Below are positions 1 to 15,755 of a stretch of 64,000 nucleotides of DNA, in pieces. The notes under the pieces are model-generated. The model was not told where the DNA came from and ran no database searches. It was given only the letters and a program-made list of their open reading frames with translations. The translations under genes and the position numbers were made by a program. This DNA comes from Marinobacter adhaerens HP15 (lineage in GTDB: Bacteria > Pseudomonadota > Gammaproteobacteria > Pseudomonadales > Oleiphilaceae), in NCBI RefSeq assembly GCF_000166295.1, contig NC_017506.1, forward strand, positions 3,224,001 through 3,288,000, in the 5' to 3' direction. How positions within the stretch are numbered: position 1 is the first letter of the stretch; every line of letters begins with the position of its first letter.

Positions 1-742
1 CACTCCGGCAAATACTTACAAAATCTTCTGCTTTGAGCGACGCTCCGCCGATCAAACCGCCGTCAATATCCGGCTCGGCAAAAAGAGCGGCTGCATTATC
101 CGCTTTTACACTGCCCCCGTAAAGGAGGGAAATCTCATTGGCCGGCGCGCCCATCTCTGAAAGCACCTGCCGAATCGACGCATGCATTGCCTGCGCGTCC
201 TGTGCCGTAGCGGTTTTACCTGTTCCGATCGCCCAGACAGGCTCATAGGCAACCACTACACGCTGCCACTGCTCGCTTGCGACCGTCGCAAGGCCGGCCT
301 TTACCTGGGCGGCAACAACGGTCTCGGCCTTACCAGCCTCACGCTCTTCCAGGGTTTCACCAACACAAACCATGGCCTGGAGCCCGGAAGCGAGAATGCG
401 ACCGACTTTTTCGGCCACTGCAGCGTCTGTCTCAGCGAAGAGCTGGCGACGTTCGGAATGACCCACCAAGGCGTATTGACAGCCCTGATCCAACGCCATG
501 TCCGCGGAAATCTCACCGGTGTAGGCTCCGGACGCCCATTGCGCCACGTTCTGAACACCGACCGACAGCACATCGCCTGCGCTGGCAACCACGTCCGGGA
601 CGTAAATAGCGGGAGGAATAATAACAACCTCAACGCCATTATCAAGAGAAGCCGCCTGGGATCGCACATCGCTTACCAGCGTTTGTGCCAGGTCTTTCGA
701 CCCGTTCATTTTCCAGTTTCCGGCTACAATCTTCCGACGCAT
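1..742 (-). CDS. tpiA: Triosephosphate isomerase, 3' end cut by the window edge
   Basis: Interconverts dihydroxyacetone phosphate and glyceraldehyde 3-phosphate in glycolysis and gluconeogenesis. The minus-strand frame opens with ATG at 742 (MRRKIVAGNWKMNGS, the family N-terminus with the substrate-binding Asn and Lys). It continues through the catalytic-His region (ALVGHSERR), the catalytic-Glu loop (VVVAYEPVWAIGTGK) and the phosphate-binding YGGSVK motif, and reaches position 2 with no stop. About 247 residues are visible of a family length near 250, so only a few C-terminal residues are missing. It lies 75 nt downstream of glmM on the same strand, the usual gammaproteobacterial order in which secG would follow. 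Identification is essentially certain. Confidence 0.97.
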   Translation of the reverse strand, partial: MRRKIVAGNWKMNGSKDLAQTLVSDVRSQAASLDNGVEVVIIPPAIYVPDVVASAGDVLSVGVQNVAQWASGAYTGEISADMALDQGCQYALVGHSERRQLFAETDAAVAEKVGRILASGLQAMVCVGETLEEREAGKAETVVAAQVKAGLATVASEQWQRVVVAYEPVWAIGTGKTATAQDAQAMHASIRQVLSEMGAPANEISLLYGGSVKADNAAALFAEPDIDGGLIGGASLKAEDFVSICRS

Positions 743-817
743 AACAGTTCCCGAACGTTAGGGAGGGCGAACTATACAGCACTCCCTCCCGGCAGACAAC
801 CGCCTGAAAACACAAAA

Positions 818-2161
818 TTAAGCGGTGGATTTCTCCACAACTTTTGCCAGTTCCTCGACTACCCGAAGAATCTCGCTGGCGTCCTGCCCCTCCGCCATCA
901 CACGGATCAGCGGCTCTGTGCCAGAGGCCCTCAACAGAATCCTGCCGGAACTGCCCAGCTCGGTTTCGGCCTTGCGCACCGCAGCTACGATATCATCACG
1001 ACTGAACGGATCGAAACGCTGCGCCACCCGAACGTTGATCATTTTCTGGGGGAGCTTGCTCATCCCCTTCCGCAGATCCGCAAGGGTTTTCCCGGACTTC
1101 CACACTGAAAGGAGGACCTGCAGCGCCGAAACAATACCATCACCGGTACTGGTGCAGTCGCGGATAACCATGTGACCGGAGCCTTCGCCACCCAGAACCC
1201 AGTTGTTGGCGAGCAGCCGCTCCATCACGTATCGGTCGCCGACTTTTGCACGCTCGAACTCGATTCCGATTTCATTCAAAGCAAGCTCGACACCCAGATT
1301 GGTCATCAGCGTGCCGACCACCCCGCCTTTCAGGCGATCCTCGGCAAAGCGTTGGGAGGCGATGACGTAGAGCAGCTCATCGCCGTCCACCTCGGATCCG
1401 TCCCGATCCACCATCAGAACCCGATCACCATCCCCATCGAAGGCGATCCCCAGATCAGCGTTTTTTTCGATCACTGCTGCCTTGAGAGCCTGCAGATGAG
1501 TGGAGCCAACGTTAAGGTTGATATTGAGTCCATCGGGATCGCCACCGATAACCGAAACCTTGGCCCCAAGCTCCCGAAATACCTTGGGCGCCACGTGATA
1601 GGTGGCGCCATGGGCACAGTCCAATACGATATTCATGCCGTCGAGCGTAAACTCATTGGGCACAGTGCTCTTGCAGAATTCCACGTACCGGCCCGGTGCG
1701 TCGTCAACGCGGGACGCCTTGCCAAGCTCGGTCGGGCCACAAACCTCAATGGGCTTGTCCAGCCAGCGCTCGATCTCGGCTTCAAGAGCATCGTCCAGCT
1801 TGGTGCCGGCCGCCGAGAAGAACTTGATGCCGTTGTCGTGGTGGGGATTGTGGGAGGCGCTGATCACAATGCCGGCCGAAGCGCGGAAAGTGCGAGTCAG
1901 GTAAGCGATTGCCGGCGTTGGCATCGGACCGAGCAGCTTTACATCCACACCCGCCGCCGCAAGGCCAGCCTCGAGGGCCGACTCAAACATATAACCGGAC
2001 AGGCGGGTATCCTTGCCGATCAGTACGCTGTTGCGCTGACCATCGCGCTTGAAGGCCTGGCCCGCAGCCCAGCCAAGTTTCAGCATGAACTCCGGCGTTA
2101 TCGGAAATTCACCCACGTGCCCGCGAATACCGTCCGTACCAAAGTACTTTCTCTCGGACAT
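818..2161 (-). CDS. glmM: Phosphoglucosamine mutase
   Basis: Cytosolic enzyme converting glucosamine 6-phosphate to glucosamine 1-phosphate, feeding UDP-GlcNAc for peptidoglycan and LPS. The 447-aa product has the family length. Visible motifs, in order: the N-terminal YFGTDGIRG signature, the active-site phosphoserine loop ([10 protein letters not shown], Ser about residue 102), the Mg-binding loop FDGDGDR, the sugar-binding GGEGSGH and the C-terminal phosphate-binding [11 protein letters not shown]. Its ATG shares one base with the folP stop (TAATG at 2161), so translation is probably coupled to folP. The folP-glmM pair downstream of ftsH is the standard arrangement. Confidence 0.98.
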   Translation of the reverse strand: MSERKYFGTDGIRGHVGEFPITPEFMLKLGWAAGQAFKRDGQRNSVLIGKDTRLSGYMFESALEAGLAAAGVDVKLLGPMPTPAIAYLTRTFRASAGIVISASHNPHHDNGIKFFSAAGTKLDDALEAEIERWLDKPIEVCGPTELGKASRVDDAPGRYVEFCKSTVPNEFTLDGMNIVLDCAHGATYHVAPKVFRELGAKVSVIGGDPDGLNINLNVGSTHLQALKAAVIEKNADLGIAFDGDGDRVLMVDRDGSEVDGDELLYVIASQRFAEDRLKGGVVGTLMTNLGVELALNEIGIEFERAKVGDRYVMERLLANNWVLGGEGSGHMVIRDCTSTGDGIVSALQVLLSVWKSGKTLADLRKGMSKLPQKMINVRVAQRFDPFSRDDIVAAVRKAETELGSSGRILLRASGTEPLIRVMAEGQDASEILRVVEELAKVVEKSTA

Positions 2162-2991
2162 TAACCTGCCTCCTTCACTGCCGCCACCACGCGGATAGCG
2201 TCCACTGTTTCCCTGACATCGTGCACACGAATAATACTGGCACCCTTCATGGCCGCTATTGTCGCGGCCGCAAGGCTCGCAGGCAACCTTTCATTCACCT
2301 CACGGCCAGTGATATGGCCCAACATGGACTTCCTGGAAACACCAACAAGCAGGGGATGCCCCAGGATATGCATCTGCTCAAGGGAGGCCAGCAACTGCAG
2401 GTTATGTTCGAGGCTTTTCCCGAAACCGAAGCCGGGATCAAGCAGGATGTTTTCAGGGCGAATCCCGGCGTGCTCTGCAACGCGGATGCGCTCGGTCAGA
2501 AAAGCACTGACTTCCCGACGCACATTCCGGTACTCGGGGCGATCCTGCATGGTATCCGGCTCCCCCTGGATGTGCATGATGCAAACCGGTATGCCCGCTT
2601 TTGCAGCCACTTCCGGAGCACCGTCACGTTGCAGTGCCCGCACATCATTGATCAGGCCGGCCCCGAGTTTTGCCGTCTCAGCCATCACTTCCGGCGCACT
2701 GGTGTCTACCGAGATAACCGCATCGAGCTCCCGGGCTGCCGCCTCAACCACCGGGCAGACCCGGTCCAGCTCTTCCTGCAACGACACGGGCGTGGCGCCC
2801 GGGCGCGTAGATTCGCCACCGATGTCGATAAACGTGGCGCCATCGGCAACCATCTGCCTGGCCCGGACGAGAGCCGCATCCGGCCGGTTGAATTGGCCAC
2901 CATCGGAAAACGAATCCGGTGTTACATTCAGAACGCCCATCACGTGGCAGCGGGACATATCCAGTTCCCGCCCGGCAAAATTCATTTTCAT
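2161..2991 (-). CDS. folP: Dihydropteroate synthase
   Basis: Condenses 6-hydroxymethyl-7,8-dihydropterin diphosphate with p-aminobenzoate in folate synthesis; the sulfonamide target. The 276-aa product begins with the family N-terminal strand and the pterin-site loop [16 protein letters not shown]. It continues with [13 protein letters not shown], the ISVDTS strand, [15 protein letters not shown], and [10 protein letters not shown] near the C-terminal substrate site. It lies 96 nt after ftsH and overlaps glmM by one base, so the three probably form one transcription unit. A second in-frame ATG two codons downstream is equally plausible as the start. Confidence 0.97.
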   Translation of the reverse strand: MKMNFAGRELDMSRCHVMGVLNVTPDSFSDGGQFNRPDAALVRARQMVADGATFIDIGGESTRPGATPVSLQEELDRVCPVVEAAARELDAVISVDTSAPEVMAETAKLGAGLINDVRALQRDGAPEVAAKAGIPVCIMHIQGEPDTMQDRPEYRNVRREVSAFLTERIRVAEHAGIRPENILLDPGFGFGKSLEHNLQLLASLEQMHILGHPLLVGVSRKSMLGHITGREVNERLPASLAAATIAAMKGASIIRVHDVRETVDAIRVVAAVKEAG

Positions 2992-3087
2992 GGCAAACCT
3001 TTTTTCACAATGACAAAAACAAACGCCGCCCGGAATCCGGGCGGCGCAGGGAACTACACTCTTTTTATAACCAAAAGCTGCTAGCCG

Positions 3088-5031
3088 TCAGTGTTCTCCG
3101 GCCGGCCGGCCAACGCCGGGATGACGACCGTCATCGGAAGCCTTTGGCTCCGGCGCCGTCTCAGGCTCGTCGGCCTTGACGCCACCAGCGGGACCACTGT
3201 CTCCCCAACCTTTCGGCGGGCGAGGTGTGCGCCCTTCCATGATGTCATCAATCTGGTGACGGTCGATGGTTTCGTACTTCATCAACGCGTCGGCCATCAT
3301 GTCGAGCTTGTCCCGGTTATCGACCAGAATCTGCTTGGCTTTTTCGTAGCAGCTGTCGATGATGTTGCGAACTTCCTCATCGATGCGCTGGGCCGTTTCC
3401 GGTGAGTACACCGTCTGGGACTGACCCGCAGACCTGCCGAGGAACGGCTCTTCGCTGTCGGTATCATACTGCAGCGGGCCCAGCTTCTCGGACAGCCCCC
3501 AACGGGTCACCATGTTGCGGGCCAGACTGGTCGCGCGCTCGATGTCGTTCGACGCACCGGTCGTCACACCATCAAAGCCCAGCGTCAGTTCTTCCGCGAT
3601 GCGACCACCGAACAGACTGCAGATCGAGCTGATCAGGAAGCGCTTGCTATGGCTGTACTTGTCTTCCTCGGGGAGGAACATGGTGACACCCAGGGCGCGG
3701 CCGCGCGGAATGATGCTCACCTTGTACACCGGATCATGCTCCGGCATCAGACGACCCACAATAGCGTGGCCAGACTCATGGTAAGCCGTATTCCGCTTTT
3801 CTTTCTCGCTCATCACCATGGACTTGCGCTCGGCGCCCATCATGATCTTGTCTTTGGCAAGCTCGAACTCTTCCATGGACACTAGACGCTGGTTGCGACG
3901 GGCCGCGAAGAGCGCCGCCTCGTTGACCAGGTTTGCGAGGTCCGCACCGGAGAATCCGGGCGTGCCACGAGCAATCAGAACCGGCTCTACGCCATCCGCC
4001 AGGGGCACTTTCTTCATGTGCACCTTGAGGATCTGCTCACGACCAATGATGTCTGGCAGGCCAACAACAACCTGACGGTCGAAACGGCCCGGGCGCAACA
4101 GTGCCGGGTCGAGAACGTCGGGACGGTTGGTAGCGGCAATTACGATAACGCCTTCATTACCCTCAAAACCGTCCATCTCAACGAGCAGCTGGTTGAGAGT
4201 CTGTTCACGCTCGTCATGACCGCCACCCATGCCCGCGCCACGGTGGCGACCAACAGCATCGATCTCGTCGATGAAGATAATGCAGGGGCTTTGCTTCTTG
4301 GCCTGTTCGAACATGTCACGAACCCGGGAAGCACCCACGCCCACGAACATTTCGACAAAGTCAGAACCGGAGATGGAGAAGAACGGCACCTTGGCTTCGC
4401 CGGCAATAGCCTTGGCGAGAAGGGTCTTACCGGTACCCGGCTGACCAACCATCAGGACACCCTTGGGGATGCTGCCGCCAAGACGCTGGAATTTGCTGGG
4501 ATCCCGCAGGAAATCCACCAGTTCCTTAACATCTTCCTTGGCTTCATCAACACCGGCCACGTCCGCGAAAGTGGTCTTGATCTGATCTTCGCTCATCAGA
4601 CGCGCTTTGCTCTTACCGAACGACATGGGGCCTTTGCCGCCACCGCCGCCCTGCATCTGGCGCATGAAGAACACAAACAGTGCGATGATGATCAGTATCG
4701 GGAACGCGGCTACCAGAAGCTGTGTCCACAGGCTCTGGCGCTCAGGCTCCTTACCGATGACCTCAACGTTGTTCGCGAGCAGATCGTCCATCAGCTTGTT
4801 GTCAGACACCTGAGGACGGATTGTCTGGAACTGGGAGCCGTCACCACGGGTACCCTGAACCTGCAACCCATCGATTGTGACCTGACGGACCTGGCCTTCC
4901 TGGACCATCTCCACAAACTGGGAATAGTTGACTTGTTGGCCGGTGGTGGTGGGAGAAAAGTTCTGAAACACCATCAGCAGCACGGCGGCTATAATTAGCC
5001 AGAGAACCAGATTTTTTGCCATATCGTTCAA
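3088..5031 (-). CDS. ftsH: ATP-dependent zinc metalloprotease FtsH
   Basis: Inner-membrane AAA+ protease that degrades short-lived and misassembled proteins (for example LpxC and sigma-32 in E. coli). Two membrane segments flank a periplasmic domain ([15 protein letters not shown] near the N-terminus and [11 protein letters not shown] about residue 115). Then come Walker A GQPGTGKT, Walker [12 protein letters not shown], the second region of homology, and the zinc site HESGH. A Gly/Pro/Asp-rich tail ends the 647-aa protein. The frame can start at a TTG (5029-5031) with an AGGTGA Shine-Dalgarno about 6 nt upstream, or at the ATG three codons on (5020-5022), which has no well-spaced Shine-Dalgarno. 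The TTG start is preferred. rlmE, which often precedes ftsH, is absent here. Confidence 0.97.
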   Translation of the reverse strand: MNDMAKNLVLWLIIAAVLLMVFQNFSPTTTGQQVNYSQFVEMVQEGQVRQVTIDGLQVQGTRGDGSQFQTIRPQVSDNKLMDDLLANNVEVIGKEPERQSLWTQLLVAAFPILIIIALFVFFMRQMQGGGGGKGPMSFGKSKARLMSEDQIKTTFADVAGVDEAKEDVKELVDFLRDPSKFQRLGGSIPKGVLMVGQPGTGKTLLAKAIAGEAKVPFFSISGSDFVEMFVGVGASRVRDMFEQAKKQSPCIIFIDEIDAVGRHRGAGMGGGHDEREQTLNQLLVEMDGFEGNEGVIVIAATNRPDVLDPALLRPGRFDRQVVVGLPDIIGREQILKVHMKKVPLADGVEPVLIARGTPGFSGADLANLVNEAALFAARRNQRLVSMEEFELAKDKIMMGAERKSMVMSEKEKRNTAYHESGHAIVGRLMPEHDPVYKVSIIPRGRALGVTMFLPEEDKYSHSKRFLISSICSLFGGRIAEELTLGFDGVTTGASNDIERATSLARNMVTRWGLSEKLGPLQYDTDSEEPFLGRSAGQSQTVYSPETAQRIDEEVRNIIDSCYEKAKQILVDNRDKLDMMADALMKYETIDRHQIDDIMEGRTPRPPKGWGDSGPAGGVKADEPETAPEPKASDDGRHPGVGRPAGEH

Positions 5032-5417
5032 GGATCATCACCTGTGAATTGTAGGGTTAACCTTTCGCAAAGCACCCTTTTCTGACACCTTACACCAATT
5101 GTACGCCCGTCCACCAGAAACGGCCCATCCGTATCGGCCACACACAGCGCACAGTTTTTTAATGAAAAGTCGCCTTAACCTTCATATTGGGCGCCATATC
5201 TGAAATTACAACAGCAACCCTCAATACGCCCCCATTTCCGCGAACCTTTTGACCCTTGCCACCCGGGTTGGTTCCTTCTGGTTGCCGACCCCACGTCGAT
5301 ACGTGTTAACGGCCATTCTTACAGCGGAACGATCTGTTACAATTCGACGATTATACGTTCAAGTCAGCCTTTCCGCCGCTGACCTTTTGTTAATTGCACC
5401 AATAAAGAGATTACATC
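5032..5417. other. Divergent intergenic region between ftsH and yhbY
   Basis: A 386-nt non-coding stretch that must hold the divergent promoters of ftsH (minus) and yhbY (plus). Several TACAAT-like -10 candidates occur on both strands, but none has a convincing -35 at normal spacing. I see no good sigma-32 site reading toward ftsH. No rlmE-like reading frame is present in either direction. Confidence 0.6.
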
Positions 5418-5729
5418 ATGAGTCTTTCACCGGAACAGCGCCGGGAATACCGGGCGATTGCCCACAACCTCAAGCCCGTCATCATTGTTGGCGACAAAGG
5501 CCTTTCCGAGGGACTGCAGGAAGAACTCGAGCGCGCACTGAATGATCATGAGCTGATCAAGATCAAGGTGGCGAGCCAGGACCGGGAAACCCGGCACGAG
5601 GCGATCACCGCGCTGTGCGAATCCTCTGGCGCAGAGCTCGTCCAGACCATCGGCAAGATCGCCGTCATACTGCGCCGGGCCAAAAAGCCGAACCCCAAGC
5701 TCTCCAACCTGTTGCGCCACAAACACTGA
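5418..5729 (+). CDS. yhbY: Ribosome-associated RNA-binding protein YhbY (CRM domain)
   Basis: Small CRS1-YhbY (CRM) domain protein that associates with pre-50S ribosomal particles. The 103-aa product is a single CRM domain. The N-terminal helix (LSPEQRREYRAIAHNLKP) leads into the strand VIIVGDKGLS, whose GDKG is the GxxG RNA-contact loop. The C-terminal half has the expected VQTIGKIAVILRRAKKPNPK strand and basic tail. The gene is divergent from ftsH and convergent with greA, a context conserved in many gammaproteobacteria. Confidence 0.95.
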   Translation: MSLSPEQRREYRAIAHNLKPVIIVGDKGLSEGLQEELERALNDHELIKIKVASQDRETRHEAITALCESSGAELVQTIGKIAVILRRAKKPNPKLSNLLRHKH

Positions 5730-5751
5730 TCCGCCCGGACCCCAAAAACAG

Positions 5752-5786
5752 AAAAGCCGGCTCGGGAAACCCCAGCCGGCTTTTTT
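5752..5786. terminator. Bidirectional Rho-independent terminator between yhbY and greA
   Basis: Stem AAAAGCCGGCT (5752-5762) pairs with AGCCGGCTTTT (5774-5784) around an 11-nt loop, followed by T's on the plus strand and matched by an A-run that gives T's on the minus strand. Its place between two convergent genes fits a shared terminator. Confidence 0.9.
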
Positions 5787-5804
5787 CGTTCAGCACAGAC
5801 GAAA

Positions 5805-6284
5805 TCAGATGTACTCGACCTGCTCAATCTCGTATTCCACGGTACCGGAAGGCACGCGAATGGCGACCACATCACCCTCGCTCTTGCCTACCAGCGCCCG
5901 CGCAATCGGTGAGGAAATCGACAGCTTGCCTGCCTTGATATCCGCCTCATCCTCACCAACGATCTTGTAGATCACCTGTTCGTCCGTATCCATGTTAAGC
6001 AGGTGTACCGTGGTGCCGAAGATCACCTTGCCGGTATTCTCGATGGTGGTCACATCGATTACCTGAGCGGCTGAAAGCTTGCCCTCGATTTCCTGGATAC
6101 GGCCTTCAATAAAGCTCTGCTGCTCGCGGGCAGCATGATATTCAGCGTTCTCTTTCAGGTCGCCGTGCTCCCGGGCATCGGCAATCGCCGCAATAACCCG
6201 GGGACGATCCTCGGACTTCAGCTTCTGAAGCTCCTCGCGGAGGCGGGTCTCGCCCGCCTTTGTCATCGGTACTCTGTCAGCCAT
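5805..6284 (-). CDS. greA: Transcript cleavage factor GreA
   Basis: Binds the RNA polymerase secondary channel and stimulates endonucleolytic cleavage of backtracked RNA. The 159-aa product has the N-terminal coiled coil with the catalytic acidic tip ([15 protein letters not shown], about residues 38-52). The C-terminal FKBP-like domain includes [14 protein letters not shown]. The start codon lies 4 nt after the carB stop, so greA is probably the last gene of a carA-carB-greA transcript, a common arrangement. Confidence 0.97.
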   Translation of the reverse strand: MADRVPMTKAGETRLREELQKLKSEDRPRVIAAIADAREHGDLKENAEYHAAREQQSFIEGRIQEIEGKLSAAQVIDVTTIENTGKVIFGTTVHLLNMDTDEQVIYKIVGEDEADIKAGKLSISSPIARALVGKSEGDVVAIRVPSGTVEYEIEQVEYI

Positions 6285-6288
6285 AGTC

Positions 6289-9507
<3,219 letters not shown>

Positions 9508-9587
9508 GTCTTGGTAAACCTGTCAGCAACTTTTGAATTCTGGCAGCGCAACACGCGGCGCCCGTGAGTTTTCCGTGGCGATCGGTC

Positions 9588-10733
9588 TCAGGCCGATCGC
9601 GCCTCCATCAGGCGGATAAACTCGTCAAACAGCGGGGCCACATCATGGGGGCCGGGGCTGGCTTCCGGGTGGCCCTGGAAGCTGTAGGCCGGCTTGTCGG
9701 TCCGGCGAATGCCCTGCAGGGTGCCGTCAAACAGGGACTTGTGAGTCGCCTCGACATTGGCCGGCAGAGTTGCCTCATCCACGGCAAACCCGTGGTTCTG
9801 GCTGGTGATCATCACCGTGCCGGTGGCGATTTCCTGAACCGGATGGTTGGCTCCGTGGTGGCCATGCCCCATCTTCATGGTCTTGGCACCGCTGGCCAGG
9901 GCCAGCAACTGGTGCCCCAGGCAGATACCAAACACCGGAATCTCGGTTTCCAGCACTTCCTTGATGGCGGTGATGGCGTAATCACAGGGCTCGGGGTCCC
10001 CGGGGCCATTGGACAGGAACACACCGTCCGGGTTCATCGCCAGAACCTCGGAGGCCGGAGTCTGCGCCGGCACCACGGTGATGTCGCAGCCGCGGGACGC
10101 GAGCATGCGAAGGATGTTCAGCTTGACGCCATAATCCCAGGCAACCACCTTGAACCGTGATTCCTCACGCTCACCGTAACCCTCTTCGAGGGTCCACTCG
10201 GTCTCTTTCCAGGACCAGGTCTTGTCGGAGGTAACCTCTTTTGCCAGATCCATACCCTTGAGGCCCGGGAAGGCTTTTGCCAGTTCCAGAGCCCGCTCGG
10301 CAGTGGCGTTTTCACCGGCAACGATGGCACCGTTCTGGGAGCCCTTGTCCCGGAGGATGCGGGTCAGACGGCGGGTATCAATGTCGGCGATCCCAACAAT
10401 GTTGTTGCTTCGCAGGTAATCGTCCAGAGTTCCCTTGCTACGCCAGCTGCTGGCCAGCAGAGGCAGATCGCGGATGATCAGGCCGGCGGCCTGGATGCGG
10501 TCTGACTCGACGTCTTCTTCGTTCACACCGGTGTTACCGATATGCGGGTAAGTCAGGGTCACGATCTGGCGGGAGTAGGACGGGTCGGTCAGGATTTCCT
10601 GGTAGCCGGTCATGGCGGTGTTGAACACCACTTCGCCGCTGGTTTCTCCGTCAGCGCCGATGGCTGTGCCGTAGAACAGGCTTCCGTCTGCGAGTGCAAG
10701 GATTGCTGGTGTGCTCAAGGCTTGTATCCTCAT
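9588..10733 (-). CDS. carA: Carbamoyl-phosphate synthase small (glutaminase) subunit
   Basis: Class I glutamine amidotransferase subunit that hydrolyses glutamine and channels ammonia to CarB. The 381-aa product has the N-terminal CPSase small-chain domain ([14 protein letters not shown]) and the amidotransferase domain: oxyanion strand [12 protein letters not shown], nucleophile elbow [13 protein letters not shown] (catalytic Cys) and the His/Glu pair in [11 protein letters not shown]. It is the first gene of a carA-carB-greA cluster. A terminator-like hairpin lies about 55 nt upstream, so the gene probably has its own promoter after dapB. Confidence 0.98.
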   Translation of the reverse strand: MRIQALSTPAILALADGSLFYGTAIGADGETSGEVVFNTAMTGYQEILTDPSYSRQIVTLTYPHIGNTGVNEEDVESDRIQAAGLIIRDLPLLASSWRSKGTLDDYLRSNNIVGIADIDTRRLTRILRDKGSQNGAIVAGENATAERALELAKAFPGLKGMDLAKEVTSDKTWSWKETEWTLEEGYGEREESRFKVVAWDYGVKLNILRMLASRGCDITVVPAQTPASEVLAMNPDGVFLSNGPGDPEPCDYAITAIKEVLETEIPVFGICLGHQLLALASGAKTMKMGHGHHGANHPVQEIATGTVMITSQNHGFAVDEATLPANVEATHKSLFDGTLQGIRRTDKPAYSFQGHPEASPGPHDVAPLFDEFIRLMEARSA

Positions 10734-10787
10734 CGAGTGGCGTATCGGTTCGTCACGAACAGGAACGCAAGCGCAAATTCAGGTTGC

Positions 10788-10826
10788 AAAAAAGCGAGAC
10801 GGAGTCTTAACTCGGTCCCGCTTTTT
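10788..10826. terminator. Imperfect terminator hairpin between dapB and carA
   Basis: AAAAAGCG (about 10789-10796) pairs with CGCTTTTT (10819-10826), with partial inner pairing. T-runs follow on both strands. It would end the dapB transcript on the minus strand, or act as a leader hairpin upstream of carA. The first is simpler. Confidence 0.7.
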
Positions 10827-10912
10827 CAGAATCTTTGTGCAAAGGTACGCTTGGTGCAGTCAAACCGCCTTATTGTAAAAAATATGGCGCTTTGTGTCCA
10901 CGAGAAATGGCC

Positions 10913-12867
<1,955 letters not shown>

Positions 12868-12893
12868 GCTTTTAAAACCCTGTTTTTAAACGC

Positions 12894-12923
12894 GGAAAAC
12901 GCGGGGATCTCCCCGCGTTTTCC
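12894..12923. terminator. Perfect inverted repeat between dnaK and dnaJ
   Basis: 14-bp arms (GGAAAACGCGGGGA and its exact complement) flank a 2-nt centre. A T-rich tract follows on the minus strand toward dnaJ. It is probably an intercistronic attenuator or mRNA-processing hairpin that lowers dnaJ output relative to dnaK. It could also act as a full terminator if dnaJ has another promoter. Confidence 0.75.
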
Positions 12924-12945
12924 AACTACCTGATGTACGTCAGAT

Positions 12946-14871
12946 TTATCGCTTGTCGTCGTCTTTGACTTCTTCGAACTCAGCGTCGACAGCATCGTCA
13001 GACTTCTGGCCCTGGGCTTCTTCCTGCCCACCGGCTTGCTGGGTCTGATCCGCCTGATCTGCATACATCTTCTGGGCCAGCTCGGAAGAGACCTCGGTCA
13101 GCTTCTGAGTCTTGGCTTCGATGTCTTCCTTGTCGGAACCTTCCAGAGCGGTTTCGAGCTCCTTGATGGACGCTTCGATGGACTCTTTCTCGCTGTCGCT
13201 GACCTTGTCACCGGCTTCGTTCAATGTCTTGCGAACGGCGTGAACCATCGCGTCGCCCTGGTTGCGAACCTGGACAAGCTCTTCGAACTTGCGATCTTCC
13301 TCGGCGTTGGCCTCGGCGTCCTGCACCATCTTCTCGATTTCGTCATCGTTCAGACCGGAAGAGGCCTTGATCACGATTGACTGCTCTTTACCGGTCGCCT
13401 TGTCTTTGGCAGACACGTTCAGGATACCGTTAGCGTCGATATCGAAGGTGACTTCAATCTGCGGCACACCACGCGCTGCCGGCGGAATATCAGCCAGATC
13501 GAAACGGCCCAGCGATTTGTTCTGGGCAGCCTGCTTACGCTCACCCTGAACCACGTGAATGGTTACCGCGGTCTGGTTGTCGTCCGCTGTGGAGAACGTC
13601 TGCGACTTCTTGGTCGGAATCGTGGTGTTCTTGTCGATCAGCGGAGTTGCCACACCGCCCATGGTTTCGATACCCAGGGTCAGCGGGGTTACGTCCAGCA
13701 GCAGAACGTCTTTCACATCACCGGAGAGAACGGCCGCCTGGATGGCAGCACCCATCGCCACAGCTTCGTCCGGGTTAACGTCCTTGCGAGCTTCTTTGCC
13801 GAAGAACTCTTTCACTTTTTCCTGCACCAGCGGCATGCGGGTCTGACCGCCGACCAGGATGACCTCGTCGACTTCGCCTGCCTTCATGCCTGCGTCCTGC
13901 AGCGCCACTTTACACGGCTCGAGGCTGCGCTGAACCAGGTCTTCTACCAGAGATTCCAGCTTGGCACGGGTCAGCTTCACGTTCATGTGCTTGGGACCAG
14001 ACGCGTCTGCGGTGATGTACGGCAGGTTAACGTCGGTCTGCTGGCTGCTGGAAAGCTCGATCTTGGCTTTCTCGCCCGCTTCTTTCAGACGCTGCATCGC
14101 CAGGGAATCGCCGCGCAGGTCGATACCGCTGTCTTTCTTGAACTGGTCTGCCAGGTACTCGATGATCTTCAGGTCGAAGTCTTCACCACCGAGGAAGGTG
14201 TCACCGTTGGTGGCCAGAACCTCGAACTGGTGCTCACCGTCAACATCGGCAATTTCGATGATGGACAGGTCAAAGGTACCACCGCCAAGGTCATATACCG
14301 CCACGGTACGATCGCCGCTCTTCTTGTCCAGGCCATAAGCCAGGGCTGCTGCGGTCGGCTCGTTGATGATCCGCTTCACTTCCAGACCGGCGATCTTGCC
14401 TGCATCTTTGGTAGCCTGACGCTGGCTGTCGTTGAAGTAGGCCGGAACAGTGATGACGGCTTCGGTCACTTTTTCGCCCAGGTAGTCTTCTGCAGTCTTC
14501 TTCATCTTCTTGAGAACTTCTGCAGACACCTGCGGCGGCGCCATTTTCTCGCCCTTCACTTCAACCCAGGCATCACCGTTGTCTGCCTTGGCAATCTTGT
14601 AGGGCACCATCTTGATGTCTTTCTGGACCACATCGTCTTCAAAACGACGACCGATCAGACGCTTGATGGCGTACAGGGTGTTGTTCGGGTTGGTAACCGC
14701 CTGGCGCTTGGCTGACTGGCCAACCAGGGTCTCACCATCGTCGGTGTAGGCGATGATGGACGGGGTGGTGCGATCACCCTCGGCGTTCTCGATTACCTTC
14801 ACCTTGTCGCCATCCATGATGGCTACACAAGAGTTGGTCGTTCCCAGGTCGATACCGATAATCTTGCTCAT
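12946..14871 (-). CDS. dnaK: Chaperone DnaK (Hsp70)
   Basis: ATP-dependent cytosolic chaperone. The 641-aa product begins with the nucleotide-binding phosphate loop [13 protein letters not shown]. It carries the other Hsp70 signatures ([24 protein letters not shown]), the linker [14 protein letters not shown], the beta-sandwich substrate domain, and a C-terminal helical lid ending in a Gln/acidic tail ([16 protein letters not shown]). Length is standard. It is the middle gene of grpE-dnaK-dnaJ and falls under the sigma-32 type promoter upstream of grpE. Confidence 0.99.
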   Translation of the reverse strand: MSKIIGIDLGTTNSCVAIMDGDKVKVIENAEGDRTTPSIIAYTDDGETLVGQSAKRQAVTNPNNTLYAIKRLIGRRFEDDVVQKDIKMVPYKIAKADNGDAWVEVKGEKMAPPQVSAEVLKKMKKTAEDYLGEKVTEAVITVPAYFNDSQRQATKDAGKIAGLEVKRIINEPTAAALAYGLDKKSGDRTVAVYDLGGGTFDLSIIEIADVDGEHQFEVLATNGDTFLGGEDFDLKIIEYLADQFKKDSGIDLRGDSLAMQRLKEAGEKAKIELSSSQQTDVNLPYITADASGPKHMNVKLTRAKLESLVEDLVQRSLEPCKVALQDAGMKAGEVDEVILVGGQTRMPLVQEKVKEFFGKEARKDVNPDEAVAMGAAIQAAVLSGDVKDVLLLDVTPLTLGIETMGGVATPLIDKNTTIPTKKSQTFSTADDNQTAVTIHVVQGERKQAAQNKSLGRFDLADIPPAARGVPQIEVTFDIDANGILNVSAKDKATGKEQSIVIKASSGLNDDEIEKMVQDAEANAEEDRKFEELVQVRNQGDAMVHAVRKTLNEAGDKVSDSEKESIEASIKELETALEGSDKEDIEAKTQKLTEVSSELAQKMYADQADQTQQAGGQEEAQGQKSDDAVDAEFEEVKDDDKR

Positions 14872-14963
14872 TGAGTCACTCCAATTCTTCTGAATGCTTT
14901 CCAGGAGGCCATTTGCCTCCGCTTTCGCTATTTACTGGCTATATTGGCGCTTTAACCGGCTTT

Positions 14964-15563
14964 TCAAGCCTGCTCATCAATTTTTGGTGCATCTTCCGCT
15001 TTCGCGACCACCACCATGGCCGGCCGCACAACACGACCATTCAGCAGATACCCTTTCTGCACCACGGCTACCACGCTGTTCGGCTCGGCATCCGGCGCAG
15101 GCACCATGGACATGGCCTCGTGATGCTGGGGATCGAACGGTTCACCCACCGGGTTGATCTGCTCAACGTTGAATTTCTTCAGGCTGGACATGAAAAGACT
15201 CAGGGTCATTTCCACGCCTTCACGAATTGAGGCAACCAGTTCGCCGGACTCATCGTGACCCTCGGTGCTCTCGACCGCCTTCTCAAGGCTGTCAGCTACC
15301 GGCAGCAGCTCCTTGACGAACTTTTCCAGGGCAAACTTGTGCGCCTTCTCAACGTCGATCTCGGCCCGACGGCGCACGTTCTGCATTTCCGCCAGGGAGC
15401 GCAGCATCTGCTCCTGGAATTCCTGAACCTGAGCCTGGAGCGCTTCCACTTCGGAGGTTTCGTTGTCGCCGGCTTCGCCTTCAGCGGCCTGGGCCTCCTC
15501 TTTCGCAGCCTCGAGGGCTTCGTTCAGTTCCTCGTGCTCGTTGCGGTTCTCGTCAGTGCTCAT
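14964..15563 (-). CDS. grpE: Nucleotide exchange factor GrpE
   Basis: Homodimeric exchange factor that releases ADP from DnaK. The 199-aa product has an acidic disordered N-terminus (about residues 1-45) and a long coiled coil ([21 protein letters not shown]), followed by [15 protein letters not shown]. The C-terminal beta domain includes [12 protein letters not shown] and [17 protein letters not shown]. It is the first gene of the heat-shock operon; dnaK follows after 92 nt. A sigma-32 type promoter lies about 95 nt upstream. Confidence 0.97.
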   Translation of the reverse strand: MSTDENRNEHEELNEALEAAKEEAQAAEGEAGDNETSEVEALQAQVQEFQEQMLRSLAEMQNVRRRAEIDVEKAHKFALEKFVKELLPVADSLEKAVESTEGHDESGELVASIREGVEMTLSLFMSSLKKFNVEQINPVGEPFDPQHHEAMSMVPAPDAEPNSVVAVVQKGYLLNGRVVRPAMVVVAKAEDAPKIDEQA

Positions 15564-15657
15564 GGCTACTCCTGCTTCATCTAAAGCGGCCCGCTGTCAG
15601 TGGCCGGTTAAACATGGGCTCCGGCCGCCTCGAGCCGGAAAATGTCGTTGCGAACGG

Positions 15658-15684
15658 ATATGGGGCCCGCTCTCCAGGTTTCAA
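15658..15684 (-). promoter_or_regulatory. Sigma-32 (heat-shock) promoter of grpE-dnaK-dnaJ
   Basis: On the minus strand, TTGAAA (15679-15684), a 13-nt spacer and CCCCATAT (15658-15665) closely match the RpoH consensus. The site lies about 95 nt upstream of grpE, as expected for this operon. Confidence 0.88.
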
Positions 15685-15726
15685 CCACCAAAGCCTGCAA
15701 TCCTGAAGAAAATACCTCCCTCAGGT

Positions 15727-15755
15727 TTGCAAACCACAAAAACCCTGTATATATT
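15727..15755 (+). promoter_or_regulatory. Sigma-70 type promoter of recN
   Basis: TTGCAA (15727-15732) and TATATT (15750-15755) are separated by 17 nt. The -10 lies inside the first LexA box, so LexA binding would block polymerase directly. Confidence 0.7.

Noticed and set aside
5227..5235. CCCCATTT upstream of yhbY, considered as a sigma-32 -10 element
   Set aside because: The nearest TTGAAA-like -35 is about 24 nt away, too far for RpoH promoters.
5249..5545. Plus-strand frame across the ftsH-yhbY gap, considered as an rlmE remnant
   Set aside because: No similarity to a SAM methyltransferase and it runs into yhbY in another frame.
13555..14715. A 386-codon plus-strand open frame antisense to dnaK
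   Set aside because: It overlaps dnaK entirely, lacks any motif, and arises from dnaK codon bias.
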